Assembly: GCA_004556985.1 (NCBI GenBank)
Contig: SFFC01000002.1
Span: forward strand, 1 to 50,700
Length of the DNA stretch: 50,700 nucleotides
Reading direction: 5' to 3'
Origin: Clostridiales bacterium
Lineage (GTDB): Bacteria; Bacillota; Clostridia; Christensenellales; Aristaeellaceae
Positions 7,895 through 16,773 of the stretch are shown here, piece after piece. A program made the position numbers and the translations under genes. Position 1 is the stretch's first letter, and every line of letters begins with the position of its first letter. The notes below the pieces were generated by a model that made no database searches, was not told the origin of the DNA, and was given only the letters and a program-made list of their open reading frames with translations.

Positions 7895-9778
7895 TCAGGC
7901 ATCCCCGCGGCGCGCCTCAAGCCGTCGCTTTTCCAGAAAGACCATCAGCACCGTCACATCCCCCGGCGAGACGCCGGAAATGCGGCTGGCCTCTCCGAGC
8001 GAACGCGGCTGATGGGCGGTCAGCTTTTGCCGCGCCTCGATGCGCAGGCCGTCGAGCGTCATATAATCAAAGCCCTGCGGCATGAGCTCGTCTTCCGAAC
8101 GGCGGAAGGCCTGCACCTGCCTGCGCTCCTTTTCGAGATAGCCCTCATAGCGCAGGAAAATGTCGACCTGCTCGCGCACATCGGAGGAAAGCGGCGCGAT
8201 GCGCGGATCGAGCCCGAGGAGATCATCGTAGCCGATGCCCGGACGGCGCAGCAGATCGGCGGCACAGACGCTGGAGGGTGCTTCCGCCTGCCCATGCGCG
8301 GCAAGCCAGGCATCGCGCGCCGGCGTCTTGGGCAGCCAGATTCGCTTGAGCTGCGCGACGGTTTCCTGAGCGGCTTCGCGCTTGAGGCGCATCCTGTCAA
8401 GACGTTCCCGGGAGGCAAGTCCGACCTCATAGCCGATTTCGGTCAGGCGGAGATCGGCGTTGTCCTGCCGCAGCAGCAGGCGGTATTCGCAGCGGCTGGT
8501 CATCATGCGATAGGGCTCGTTGGTGCCCTTCGTCGTCAGATCGTCGACAAGCACGCCGATATAGGCCTGATCGCGGCCGAGGATGACGGGCGGCTTTCCC
8601 TGCACATGGCGCGCCGCGTTGATGCCCGCGAGGATGCCCTGCGCGGCGGCTTCCTCATAGCCGCTGGTGCCGTTGATCTGTCCGGCGAAATAGAGGCCGG
8701 AAACGCTGCGGCAGGAGAGATCGGCGCGAAGCTGAAGCGGATCGATGCATTCATATTCGATCGCGTAGGCCAGACGCAGCACGCGGGCACGGCGCAGGCC
8801 GGGAATCGTATGGAGCATCGCGAGTTGGACATCCTCGGGCATCGAGGTCGACAGGCCCTGAACGTACCATTCGTTCGTCTCAAGCCCCTCCGGCTCCAGA
8901 AAGAGCTGATGGCGCTCCTTGTCGGCAAAGCGCATGATCTTGTCCTCAATAGAAGGGCAGTAGCGCGCGCCCGTGCCGTGGATGGTGCCGGCATACATCG
9001 GCGCGCGATGGATGTTCTCGCGGATGATGCGGTGCGTCTCTTCATTGGTGTAGGTCAGGTAGCACTGCGCGCGGTTTTGCATCGCACAGGGATCGGTCAG
9101 GAAGGAGAAGGGCGTGACCGGCTCGTCGCCGGGCTGGGGCTCCATCTCGTCAAAATCGATCGACGCGGCGTCGACGCGCGGCGGCGTCCCTGTCTTGAAG
9201 CGGCGAAGCGACAGGCCAAGCGCACGCAGCGCGCCTGCCAGATGCGTGGAGGAGAGCAGGCCCTGCGGCCCGCCCATCCAGCTGCATTCGCCGATGATAA
9301 TCCGGCTGTCCATGTAGACGCCGGAGCAGACGACGGCGGCGGAGCAGGCGATCTGCGCGCCGGTCGTCGTACGCAGGCCGCAGACGGCGCCGTCTTTTGT
9401 CAGGATCTCTCCGCATTCGCCCTGGCGCACCTCGAGGTTGGGCTCGGCAAAGAGCGCGCGCAGCATCCGGCGCTGATAGGCGCGCTTGTCCGCCTGCGCG
9501 CGCAGGGAATGGACGGCCGGACCCTTGCCGGTGTTGAGCATGCGCGACTGGATGAACGTGTCGTCAATCGCGCGGCCCATTTCGCCGCCGAGCGCGTCGA
9601 TTTCGCGCACGAGATGGCCCTTGCCCGTGCCGCCGATGGCAGGATTGCAGGGCATGAGCGCGACGGCATCCAGGTTGAGCGTGAGCAGCAGCGTATGCAG
9701 ACCCATCCGCGCGCAGGCGAGCGCGGCTTCGCAGCCCGCGTGCCCGGCGCCGATGACGGCGATTTCGAAGCGATCCAT
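7895..9778 (-). CDS. mnmG: tRNA uridine-5-carboxymethylaminomethyl modification enzyme MnmG (GidA)
   Basis: 627 residues, normal for the family. The FAD-binding N-terminus reads IAVIGAGHAGCEAALA, followed by MPCNPAIGGTGKGHLVREIDALGG and the GidA signature YCPSIEDKIMRF around residue 265. With MnmE it modifies the wobble uridine (xm5U34) of several tRNAs. The ATG at 9778 is preceded by GGGAGGA; ten codons upstream are in frame but unsupported. Unlike the usual mnmE-mnmG-rsmG arrangement it stands alone here. Confidence 0.96.
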   Translation of the reverse strand: MDRFEIAVIGAGHAGCEAALACARMGLHTLLLTLNLDAVALMPCNPAIGGTGKGHLVREIDALGGEMGRAIDDTFIQSRMLNTGKGPAVHSLRAQADKRAYQRRMLRALFAEPNLEVRQGECGEILTKDGAVCGLRTTTGAQIACSAAVVCSGVYMDSRIIIGECSWMGGPQGLLSSTHLAGALRALGLSLRRFKTGTPPRVDAASIDFDEMEPQPGDEPVTPFSFLTDPCAMQNRAQCYLTYTNEETHRIIRENIHRAPMYAGTIHGTGARYCPSIEDKIMRFADKERHQLFLEPEGLETNEWYVQGLSTSMPEDVQLAMLHTIPGLRRARVLRLAYAIEYECIDPLQLRADLSCRSVSGLYFAGQINGTSGYEEAAAQGILAGINAARHVQGKPPVILGRDQAYIGVLVDDLTTKGTNEPYRMMTSRCEYRLLLRQDNADLRLTEIGYEVGLASRERLDRMRLKREAAQETVAQLKRIWLPKTPARDAWLAAHGQAEAPSSVCAADLLRRPGIGYDDLLGLDPRIAPLSSDVREQVDIFLRYEGYLEKERRQVQAFRRSEDELMPQGFDYMTLDGLRIEARQKLTAHQPRSLGEASRISGVSPGDVTVLMVFLEKRRLEARRGDA

Positions 9779-9811
9779 GACGTTCCTCCCGGTGTGGACA
9801 AAATTCAAATT

Positions 9812-9840
9812 ATTATAGCATAGAACCGGCCAAAAAAGCG
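9812..9840 (-). promoter_or_regulatory. Probable mnmG promoter (good -10, weak -35)
   Basis: TATAAT on the minus strand at 9817-9812, about 35 bases before the mnmG start; the hexamer 17 bases upstream (CGCTTT) is poor. It is back to back with the merR promoter. Confidence 0.4.
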
Positions 9841-9847
9841 CATATGC

Positions 9848-9876
9848 TTGAAGTTTTCCAAAAAACTGTGTACAAT
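9848..9876 (+). promoter_or_regulatory. Sigma-70-type promoter of the MerR regulator
   Basis: TTGAAG (9848-9853), 17 bases, TACAAT (9871-9876). The implied leader of about 130 bases is AT-rich and ends with the palindromic site at 9978-9994. Confidence 0.65.
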
Positions 9877-9977
9877 CAGAAGCGTGGAGAGGGGCGAGCT
9901 GCCCGGAAAATTTGTGAATAAATTTCGTATTAAATATGAAATTGATGTGAAAACAAACTGCAAATTGGCGCCTGAAA

Positions 9978-9994
9978 TCGAAAGCGGCTTTTGA
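9978..9994. promoter_or_regulatory. Palindromic candidate operator upstream of merR (copy 1)
   Basis: TCGAAAGC-G-GCTTTTGA, an 8-bp dyad with one mismatch around a single central base, 17 bases before the merR start codon and just upstream of its ribosome binding site. The same dyad recurs at 10938-10956 inside the next promoter. Binding here would fit autorepression; the binding itself is inferred. Confidence 0.55.
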
Positions 9995-10011
9995 AATCGG
10001 AGGGAAGGGCG

Positions 10012-10809
10012 ATGAGCTATTCGATCGGGGATGTCTCCCGGGTGCTGGGCATGACGACCAGCGCGCTGCATTTTTACGAGAAGGAGGGCGTGATCGACAC
10101 GCCCAAGGAGCAGTCCGGGCGGCGGTACTATGAGGATGCGGACGTGATGCGGCTCATCAGCGCGAAGAAGTACCGGGCCATGGGCGTTCCGCTGCGCGAC
10201 ATCGCGGCGCAGTTTTCCAGCGACGGCATGACGGGCCGGCAGGTGCTTGACAGAATGCGCGAGCAGCGCGCAGAGGCAGCACGGCTTTCCGCACAATATG
10301 CAGCACTGGAGCAGGATATTGCGCGGCTGATCAGACTGAGCGAGCCCATTGAGCAGGGGAGCGATGCAGTCGATATTCGGCACATCGGGCAGGTGCTGAT
10401 GTTCCGCGGCGAAGGCGGCGGCATCGTTCCGCGGGACAAGGCGGGGCAGACGCTTGCGCAGCGCTGGCTGGAGGCCATGCCGGCCGTCAGCCTGGGCATC
10501 GTCAAGCGGCCTGAGGACGAGCGCGCGGGCTTATCGCTGCTGATTCCGCAGGAGCGCGCCGGAGACTACGGGTTTGAGCCGGACGGCAGAACCATGCAGA
10601 TGCTTCCGGGCGGCATGGCGCTGCATGCCGTCGTGCATTGCGGTGAGGAGCAGTATGAGCGTCCTGAGGTGATCTTTGGGCCGATTCTCTCGTTTGCCCG
10701 CGCGCATCGCTTTGCACCCTGCGGTGCAATCTGGGGCAGTCTGCTGCTGGTCGATTGCTCCGGCGGCGCAAGAAAGCACTACTATGACACCTACATGCCC
10801 TTCCTCTGA
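10012..10809 (+). CDS. MerR-family regulator with a GyrI-like effector domain
   Basis: 265 residues from ATG 10012 (GGAGGG 7 bases upstream). Residues 1-70 are a MerR winged helix (YSIGDVSRVLGMTTSALHFYEKEGVI ... GRRYYEDADVMRL shows the pattern), residues ~75-115 form the dimer coiled coil, and residues ~130-265 resemble the GyrI/BmrR-like small-molecule-binding domain, including MLPGGMALHAVVHCG and a terminal YYDTYMPF strand. MerR proteins bind dyads in overlong promoter spacers and activate by twisting the DNA. The palindrome shared by this gene's leader and the 19-bp spacer of the downstream flavoprotein promoter makes that gene the likely target. The ligand is unknown. Confidence 0.88.
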   Translation: MSYSIGDVSRVLGMTTSALHFYEKEGVIDTPKEQSGRRYYEDADVMRLISAKKYRAMGVPLRDIAAQFSSDGMTGRQVLDRMREQRAEAARLSAQYAALEQDIARLIRLSEPIEQGSDAVDIRHIGQVLMFRGEGGGIVPRDKAGQTLAQRWLEAMPAVSLGIVKRPEDERAGLSLLIPQERAGDYGFEPDGRTMQMLPGGMALHAVVHCGEEQYERPEVIFGPILSFARAHRFAPCGAIWGSLLLVDCSGGARKHYYDTYMPFL

Positions 10810-10933
10810 GCGCGACGGGCAGGCCGCGGTTGTGACGCGGCTGGCAAAGTGCTTCCCCATGGGGCAGAGCAGGGAGTCGCGGGGACGAATCGGATGGCAG
10901 AAAGAAATGAAGGAAAAGATGCAGAAAAACCGC

Positions 10934-10964
10934 TTGCTTCGAAAGCCGCTTTTGAATGTATAAT
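10934..10964 (+). promoter_or_regulatory. MerR-type promoter of the flavoprotein gene, with operator dyad in a 19-bp spacer
   Basis: TTGCTT (10934-10939), a 19-base spacer, TATAAT (10959-10964). The palindrome TTCGAAAGC-C-GCTTTTGAA occupies 10938-10956. A 19-bp spacer with a dyad between -35 and -10 is the classic architecture of MerR-activated promoters. The leader then holds a small perfect hairpin GATTGATA/TATCAATC (10975-10996), ahead of an ideal AAAGGAGG. Confidence 0.7.
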
Positions 10965-11021
10965 AAAGGCGAGAGATTGATATCGAATTATCAATCCAAA
11001 AAAACCAAAGGAGGAAGGAAC

Positions 11022-13529
11022 ATGAAAAAGCTTCTTTCTGTTCTCCTGGCGCTGACGCTGGTGCTCTGCACCGCCGCTGCTTCGGCCGCGACGTTCACGC
11101 CGGGCGAGTATGAAGGCGCCGCGCAGGGCTTCGGCGGCACGGTCAGCGTCAAGGTGACCGTTGACGAGGAGGCCATCACGGCCATTGAGATCACCGGCGC
11201 TTCCGAGACCGAGGCGCTTGGCGGCCAGGTCATCGCGAAGAACGCCGAGACGCTGGTTGGCGCGAGCGACGCCGAGGCGGTCGAGGCCATCTCCGGTGCG
11301 ACCGTGACCAGCGAGGCCCTCAAGGCCGCGCTGGGCGATGCGCTGGCGCAGGCGAAGGGCGAGGCGGCCGAGGCGGCCGAGCTGGCCTTCACCGCGGGCA
11401 GCTACACGGCGACCGCCGCGGGTTACAACGGCGATGTGACCGTGACCGCGACCTTCAGCGAGACTGCGCTGACCGGCATCACCGTCGATGCCAGCGGCGA
11501 GACCGCGCATGTGGGTGATGTCGCGTATGACATCATGATCCCGCAGATGATCGAGGCCAACGGCACCGGCGTGGATGGCGTTTCCGGCGCGACCTTCACC
11601 AGCCGCGCGCTGCGCACGGCCGTGAACGCCGCTGCGGAGCAGGCCGGCTGCACCAACCTGGCGGCCTTCCAGGCGAACACCGTCGCGGTTGAGGCCGAGG
11701 CGCCCATCGATGTGACCTATGATGTCGTCATCGTCGGCGCTGGCGGCGCGGGCATCGCGGCTGCCGCGCAGGCTGCGCAGGACGGCAACACCGTGCTCAT
11801 CATCGAGAAGAACGCTGAGGTCGGCGGCAACACCCTCGTTTCCGGCGGCCAGTATCAGAGCGTCATGCCGTACCTCGTCTGGGATCCGGCGGATCCGGAC
11901 GCGACGACCGGCGTGGGCTTCGACGGCAACACCTACAACAAGGTCAAGTCCGTCCAGGGCTGCATTGATCAGCTGAAGACCATCCTGGCCTGGAGCGAGG
12001 AGCCGTTTGACGCGGATTACTACAAGGATCACGAGTATGTGGCGGGCGACATCGTCGAGCTCTCCAAGCACGGCGTCCATGCCGACTACCTGCCGACCCT
12101 GCAGGCCCTCAAGGCGGAGATTCAGGCGTACCTCGACTGGGCGCAGCCGCAGCTTGACGCGGGCGTGGCCGAGAACCACCTGACCCTCTTCTCCACGATC
12201 AACCTGCACATCTTCCAGACCTACTACGGCGGCCTGCGCCAGAGCGCGGACGGCGCCGAGTGGATCTACGGCGACATCGATCTGGTTTCCCAGTTCATCA
12301 ACGACGGCCAGGAGCTCAAGCCGTGGCTCGAGTCCATGGGCGCGACCTTCGTCGAGGATACGCAGCCGACCCTCATCGGCGCGCTGTGGTATCGTGAGAA
12401 TGAGTTTGTCGGCGCGAACGTCGACGCGGACGGCGACGGCGAGGCCGAGACCTACGGCGGCCGCTGGGGCACCTACTTCATGGCGCCGATGACCGCGTTC
12501 CTGCAGGCCAACGAGGCCAACCAGATCATGCTGCGCACCGACGCGCAGAGCCTGATCACCGATGAGACCGGCCGTGTGACCGGCGTCAAGGCGGTTCGCT
12601 ACGACGGCACCGAGGTGACCGCGCACGCGACCAAGGGCGTCATTCTGGCGACCGGCGGTTATGCTGCGAACATCAACGAGGTCGTGGAGAGCAACGTCTA
12701 CTGGTCCAGCGAGTATCTCTCCACCGCGACCAAGACGACCAACCGCTCCTCCCTGCAGGGCGACGGCATCGCGATGGCTGAGGCTGTCGGCGCCGCGACG
12801 ACCGGCATGGGCTACACGCAGCTGATGCCGATCTCCTGGGTCGACAACGGCAACCTGGCCTTCGGTGGCGGCAACTACGCCGTCTACATCAACCCGACCA
12901 CCGGCAAGCGCTTCGTCGACGAGGGTTCTGAGCGCGACGTGCTCTCCCTGGCCGAGTTCCGCAACGGCATCGAGGTCAACGGCACCAAGGGCGTGTTTAT
13001 CGAGATCTACAACGTCACTGAGCCGATCCCGGGCCCGATCCAGCTGGGCGAGGGTGACTTTGACGGCCGCTACTACACCCGCAAGGCGACCGAGCTGGGC
13101 GATCTGTTCGCGCAGCTGGGCGTCGAGGCCGACCCGGCTGTCGTCCTGGAGACCATCCGCAACTACGACATGGCCGTCATGGGCCAGGGCGAGTTCGAGG
13201 ATGTCGGCAAGGCGATCGCCTCCCGCACCATCGGCGACGTCGAGAAGAACGAGGACGGCACCTACAACGTCGAGACCTACGACCTGGAGAACACGACGCT
13301 GCGCGTCCGCCTGATGGCCCCGTCCACGCATCACACCATGGGCGGCGTCGTCGTGGATACCGAGCGCCATGTGCTGGATGCTGAGGGCAACGCCATCGCC
13401 GGCCTGTATGCGGCGGGCGAGGTCACCGGCGGCATCCATGGCGGCAACCGCCTGGGCGGCAACGCGATCGTCGAGATCTTCGTTTCCGGCCGCACGGCGG
13501 CGAAGGCTGTGACTGCGGACAACCAGTAA
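11022..13529 (+). CDS. Secreted fumarate-reductase-like flavoprotein with two FMN-binding domains
   Basis: 835 residues. Residues 1-22 are a signal peptide ending in AAASA, with no lipobox. Two FMN_bind domains follow, each with the ApbE flavinylation motif SGAT (residues 91-94 and 188-191), whose Thr would carry covalent FMN. From residue ~230 comes a FAD-dependent fumarate reductase/flavocytochrome c domain (GAGGAG at 239-244). Compared with Shewanella fumarate reductase from memory, Arg638, His771 and Arg810 are kept (SERD, HHTMGG, GGNRLGG), but the substrate His of the AHPT motif is Met602 (QLMPIS), suggesting another acceptor. It probably reduces an extracellular organic acceptor with electrons passed through the FMNs. 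Preceded by AAAGGAGG and by a MerR-type promoter. Codon use is strongly GC-ending, as in a highly expressed gene. Confidence 0.9.
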   Translation: MKKLLSVLLALTLVLCTAAASAATFTPGEYEGAAQGFGGTVSVKVTVDEEAITAIEITGASETEALGGQVIAKNAETLVGASDAEAVEAISGATVTSEALKAALGDALAQAKGEAAEAAELAFTAGSYTATAAGYNGDVTVTATFSETALTGITVDASGETAHVGDVAYDIMIPQMIEANGTGVDGVSGATFTSRALRTAVNAAAEQAGCTNLAAFQANTVAVEAEAPIDVTYDVVIVGAGGAGIAAAAQAAQDGNTVLIIEKNAEVGGNTLVSGGQYQSVMPYLVWDPADPDATTGVGFDGNTYNKVKSVQGCIDQLKTILAWSEEPFDADYYKDHEYVAGDIVELSKHGVHADYLPTLQALKAEIQAYLDWAQPQLDAGVAENHLTLFSTINLHIFQTYYGGLRQSADGAEWIYGDIDLVSQFINDGQELKPWLESMGATFVEDTQPTLIGALWYRENEFVGANVDADGDGEAETYGGRWGTYFMAPMTAFLQANEANQIMLRTDAQSLITDETGRVTGVKAVRYDGTEVTAHATKGVILATGGYAANINEVVESNVYWSSEYLSTATKTTNRSSLQGDGIAMAEAVGAATTGMGYTQLMPISWVDNGNLAFGGGNYAVYINPTTGKRFVDEGSERDVLSLAEFRNGIEVNGTKGVFIEIYNVTEPIPGPIQLGEGDFDGRYYTRKATELGDLFAQLGVEADPAVVLETIRNYDMAVMGQGEFEDVGKAIASRTIGDVEKNEDGTYNVETYDLENTTLRVRLMAPSTHHTMGGVVVDTERHVLDAEGNAIAGLYAAGEVTGGIHGGNRLGGNAIVEIFVSGRTAAKAVTADNQ

Positions 13530-13561
13530 TCCACGCGAATTCCAGCAACTCTCCATAAACG

Positions 13562-13599
13562 GGGCTGCCGGGCGGTTTGATCGCCCGGCAGCCCTTCTT
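13562..13599 (+). terminator. Intrinsic terminator of the flavoprotein gene
   Basis: Perfect 13-bp GC stem GGGCTGCCGGGCG / CGCCCGGCAGCCC with a 7-base loop, then TTCTT. The remaining ~135 bases up to the MATE gene show nothing I can name. Confidence 0.85.
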
Positions 13600-13734
13600 C
13601 GATAGGAGGTATTACTAAAAGCAGCTCTGCACCAAACCAGCGTAATTTTATGCGGAAGGGGAAATAAGGCAGGAGAACTGCGGAAAAGCGCGAACAAATG
13701 AACATCATACAAAGGGGAAGCATGGGGAGAAGCG

Positions 13735-15126
13735 ATGAAGAGAGACTTGCTGGAATCGCTGCGCGGGGGAGAAGAGCTCACGCTGCGTGAGCAGATTCTG
13801 CTGATTGCGCAGCTGAGTCTGCCGGCCATTCTGGCGCAGATATCCGGAATCGTGATGCAGTATATCGATGCCTCGATGGTGGGGCGCCTGGGCGCGGCGG
13901 ATTCCGCGTCGATTGGCCTGATGGCGTCGAGTACATGGCTCTTCAATGGCCTCTGCATCGCGGCAGCAATGGGCTTTACCGTGCAGGTGGCCCAGCGGAT
14001 TGGCGCGGGGCAGGTCAAGGCGGCGCGCAACCTCATGAAGCAGGGGCTTCTGGCGTCCGTGGGCTTTGGCGTGCTGCTCGCCGCAGCGGGAACGGCGATG
14101 AGCGGCTTGCTGCCGAGCTGGCTGGGTGGATCAGAGGACATCTGCGTCAATGCCTCGCGCTATTTCTTCGTCTATGCGCTGAGCCTGCCGTTTGTGCAGG
14201 CGAACAACCTCTGCGGCGGCATGCTTCAGGCCAGCGGCAACATGCGCGTGCCGAGCCTGCTGCATGTGCTGATGTGCGCGCTGGATGTCGTGTTTAACCT
14301 GCTGCTCATCTTTCCGGAATCGCATTTTTGGGGCATCCGCATTCCGGGCGCAGGTCTGGGCGTGATGGGCGCGGCGCTGGGCACGGCGCTGGCGCAGGCG
14401 GTGGTCGCCTGCGTGATGGCGTTCTTCCTGCTGGCGCGAAGCCCGATGCTGCGGCTTCGGGCGGGAGAGCGAATGCGCTTTGAGCGGGAGGACTGGCAGC
14501 GAGGATGGCACATCGCTGCGCCGCTGGGGCTGGAGCGCGTGATCATGTGCGGAGCGCAGGTCATCGCAACGCGCCTTGTCGCGCCGCTGGGGACCATCGC
14601 CATCGCGGCCAATTCCTTTGCCGTGACCGCGGAGAGCCTGTGCTACATGCCGGGCTACGGCGTTGCCGCCGCCGCGACGACGCTGATCGGCCAGAGCATC
14701 GGCGCGAGGCGTCGGGATCTGACGCGCCGCCTGGGCTGGCTGACGACCGGGCTGGGCATCGCGATCATGTCGCTCAGCGGCGCGCTCATGTTTGCGGCCG
14801 CGCCGCTGATGATCGGCTTCCTGAGTCCGGATGCTGCGGTCGTCAGTCTGGGTGCGCGCGTGCTGCGCATCGAGGCCTTCGCCGAGCCGATGTTCGCCGC
14901 GTCGATCGTCGCTTCCGGCGTGTTTCACGGTGCGGGGGATACGCTGGCGGCCAGCCTGCTCAACTTTGTGAGCATGTGGTGCGTGCGGCTGCCGATCGCG
15001 GCGATGCTCGCCCCGCGAGTCGGGCTGGTCGGCGTCTGGGTCGGCATGGCGGTCGAGCTCTGTGTGCGCGGCGTGCTGTTCCTCATCCGTCTGGCGGGCC
15101 GCAAATGGGAGAAGGCGCTGCTGTGA
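13735..15126 (+). CDS. MATE-family multidrug/sodium antiporter
   Basis: 463 residues with about 12 hydrophobic segments in two halves, the normal MATE size. The N-terminal half carries QISGIVMQYIDASMVGRLG (TM1 with the Asp typical of the family) and AAAMGFTVQVAQRIGAG; the second half repeats the pattern with AIAANSFAVTAESL and GVAAAATTLIGQSIGAR. It exports a cationic or aromatic compound in exchange for Na+ or H+ across the cytoplasmic membrane. It stands alone, starting 6 bases after GGGGAG. The substrate cannot be told from the sequence. Confidence 0.92.
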   Translation: MKRDLLESLRGGEELTLREQILLIAQLSLPAILAQISGIVMQYIDASMVGRLGAADSASIGLMASSTWLFNGLCIAAAMGFTVQVAQRIGAGQVKAARNLMKQGLLASVGFGVLLAAAGTAMSGLLPSWLGGSEDICVNASRYFFVYALSLPFVQANNLCGGMLQASGNMRVPSLLHVLMCALDVVFNLLLIFPESHFWGIRIPGAGLGVMGAALGTALAQAVVACVMAFFLLARSPMLRLRAGERMRFEREDWQRGWHIAAPLGLERVIMCGAQVIATRLVAPLGTIAIAANSFAVTAESLCYMPGYGVAAAATTLIGQSIGARRRDLTRRLGWLTTGLGIAIMSLSGALMFAAAPLMIGFLSPDAAVVSLGARVLRIEAFAEPMFAASIVASGVFHGAGDTLAASLLNFVSMWCVRLPIAAMLAPRVGLVGVWVGMAVELCVRGVLFLIRLAGRKWEKALL

Positions 15127-15142
15127 CGGACATCTTCATAAG

Positions 15143-15173
15143 TGAAAACCACCGGCGCACCCGGTGGTTTTCA
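15143..15173. terminator. Bidirectional terminator between MATE gene and peptide-binding protein gene
   Basis: Perfect stem TGAAAACCACCGG / CCGGTGGTTTTCA with a 5-base loop; A-rich on one side and T-rich on the other, between convergent genes. Confidence 0.85.
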
Positions 15174-15186
15174 TGATTCGATTGGC

Positions 15187-16755
15187 TCAGTACGTCCAGC
15201 TTTCGACGCCGCGCAGCAGCTCGAGCTCGCGGATGTCGCGAGCATCGGTGAACGCGGAGCGCGAGAGCAGCGCGCCCGTGCGCCAGTAGAGCGGAAGATA
15301 GGGGATATCCTGAACGAACAGGTTCTGAATCTCGCCCATGACAGACTTGTAATCGTCGGCGGAGACGCTTGAGCGCAGCTTCGTGATCAGGTCGTTCATG
15401 GTGTCGGAGCGGTAGCGCGTGTAGTTGCAGCTGCCCGTCGAGGCGATGGTGAAGCCGGGATCCGGGCTGACATCAAAGTTGAAGGCGACGAGCGCGAGCG
15501 TGTAGTCCGCGCTGCGCAGCTTGGTGAGCGTGTAATCCCGCGTGCGGGTGGAGACGATGACGGGGAGACCGACGGCCGCGAGCTGCTCGCGGATCTTGTT
15601 GGCAGCGTTGGTACGCACTGTGGAGCCGGGCTCATCGTAGACGAGCAGGTAGATCGTCGGAAAGCCGCTCCCGTCCTTGTAGCGCTTGCCGTCGTCCGCC
15701 AGCTTCCAGCCGGCGCTGTCCAGCAGAGAGGCGGCCATCAGCGGGTCGTAGATGTCGTTGATCGTCGATTCGTTGGAAAGCCATGTGCCGGCGGGGATGG
15801 GCGTATAGGCGACGGTGGCCATGCCCTGATAGACGGAGCTGATCAGTTCGCTGCGGTTGATCGCGTAGGAGATGGCGCGGCGGACGAGGTTTTCTCCGTT
15901 TTCGTCGCTCTTGAACAGGGAGCTGCTCCGGTTGATGAGCAGCACCTCGAGCTGGCGCGTGCGCGCGGCCAGAGAGAAGGAACTGAGCGAGCTCGAGTAG
16001 CGCGAGGCGTTGATGGAGCGAGTCATCGCGACGTCCACGTTCTGCAGGTCGAAGGCGTTGAGCGCCTTCTCGCTGTCGGAATAGATGACGGCGCGGATAT
16101 TGCGGATCTGCGGCGTGCGCTTCCACCAGGAGGTGTTGGCGGTCAGCCAGATGCCGCTGCCCGCCTCATAGCCGTCATACCGGTAGGGGCCGGTGCCGCT
16201 GGGCATGTCGTTCATGACCTCGGTTTTGCACAGGATCGGGAAGGTGAAGGCATAGAGCGAGCCGTAGCTGGCGCGTCGGAGCGTGAAGAGCAGGGTCCTG
16301 TCGTCCTCCGCCTCCCAGGACTTGAGGGAGTAGAAGGTCGAGTAGTAGAGGCCGCGGTCGGCCAGGTCGAGGTCGGAGTTGAGGTCGCTGTCAAAGCCGG
16401 AGAGCTCGAACATGGCGTCGAGCGTGGCGACGACGTCGGCGCTGGTAAGCTTCTGACCGTTATGGAAGGTTACGTCGTCGCGCAGCACGACGCGCAGACG
16501 CCGCCCCTCGTTGGCAAACTCATAAGAATAGGCGAGCTCGGGCTGGGGCTGGTAGTTGTCATCCAGCGTGAAAAGCCCCTCGTAGACCAGGTCGAGCACG
16601 CTGACGACGTCTCGCTGATTGAGCTCGAGCGGGCGCAGCGCGAGATCGTCCGTCGCAACGATGGCGCAGCTCAGCGAGGTCGTTCCGGCAGCCAGGGACA
16701 GGGCCGGCAGCATCAGCAGCAGAAAGAGAAACATGACGATGCGTTTTGCGGACAT
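15187..16755 (-). CDS. ABC-type oligopeptide-binding protein (SBP family 5), orphan
   Basis: 522 residues. An N-terminal signal peptide (hydrophobic core ~6-20, LPALSLA) lacks a lipobox cysteine, unlike most binding proteins of single-membrane bacteria. The body is a family 5 solute-binding protein: LVYEGLFTLDDNYQPQPELA, DDVTFHNGQKLTSADVVATL, SGTGPYRYDGYEAGSGIW, AISYAINRSELI and a C-terminal DIPYLPLYWRTG. No permease or ATPase genes adjoin it. Its start at 16755 lies 18 bases after the lytic transglycosylase stop, with AAAGGAGA upstream, so both are in one operon. A role in binding cell-wall peptides released by that enzyme is an inference from context. Confidence 0.88.
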   Translation of the reverse strand: MSAKRIVMFLFLLLMLPALSLAAGTTSLSCAIVATDDLALRPLELNQRDVVSVLDLVYEGLFTLDDNYQPQPELAYSYEFANEGRRLRVVLRDDVTFHNGQKLTSADVVATLDAMFELSGFDSDLNSDLDLADRGLYYSTFYSLKSWEAEDDRTLLFTLRRASYGSLYAFTFPILCKTEVMNDMPSGTGPYRYDGYEAGSGIWLTANTSWWKRTPQIRNIRAVIYSDSEKALNAFDLQNVDVAMTRSINASRYSSSLSSFSLAARTRQLEVLLINRSSSLFKSDENGENLVRRAISYAINRSELISSVYQGMATVAYTPIPAGTWLSNESTINDIYDPLMAASLLDSAGWKLADDGKRYKDGSGFPTIYLLVYDEPGSTVRTNAANKIREQLAAVGLPVIVSTRTRDYTLTKLRSADYTLALVAFNFDVSPDPGFTIASTGSCNYTRYRSDTMNDLITKLRSSVSADDYKSVMGEIQNLFVQDIPYLPLYWRTGALLSRSAFTDARDIRELELLRGVESWTY

Positions 16756-16773
16756 GAGGCGATCTCCTTTGGA

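Noticed and set aside
10840..10870. CCCCATGGGG palindrome after merR
   Set aside because: Short, no T tract, not repeated; probably chance in GC-rich DNA.
10791..14150. 1119-codon open frame antisense to the flavoprotein gene
   Set aside because: Covers a complete, well-supported gene and its terminator on the other strand; composition typical of antisense GC-rich frames.
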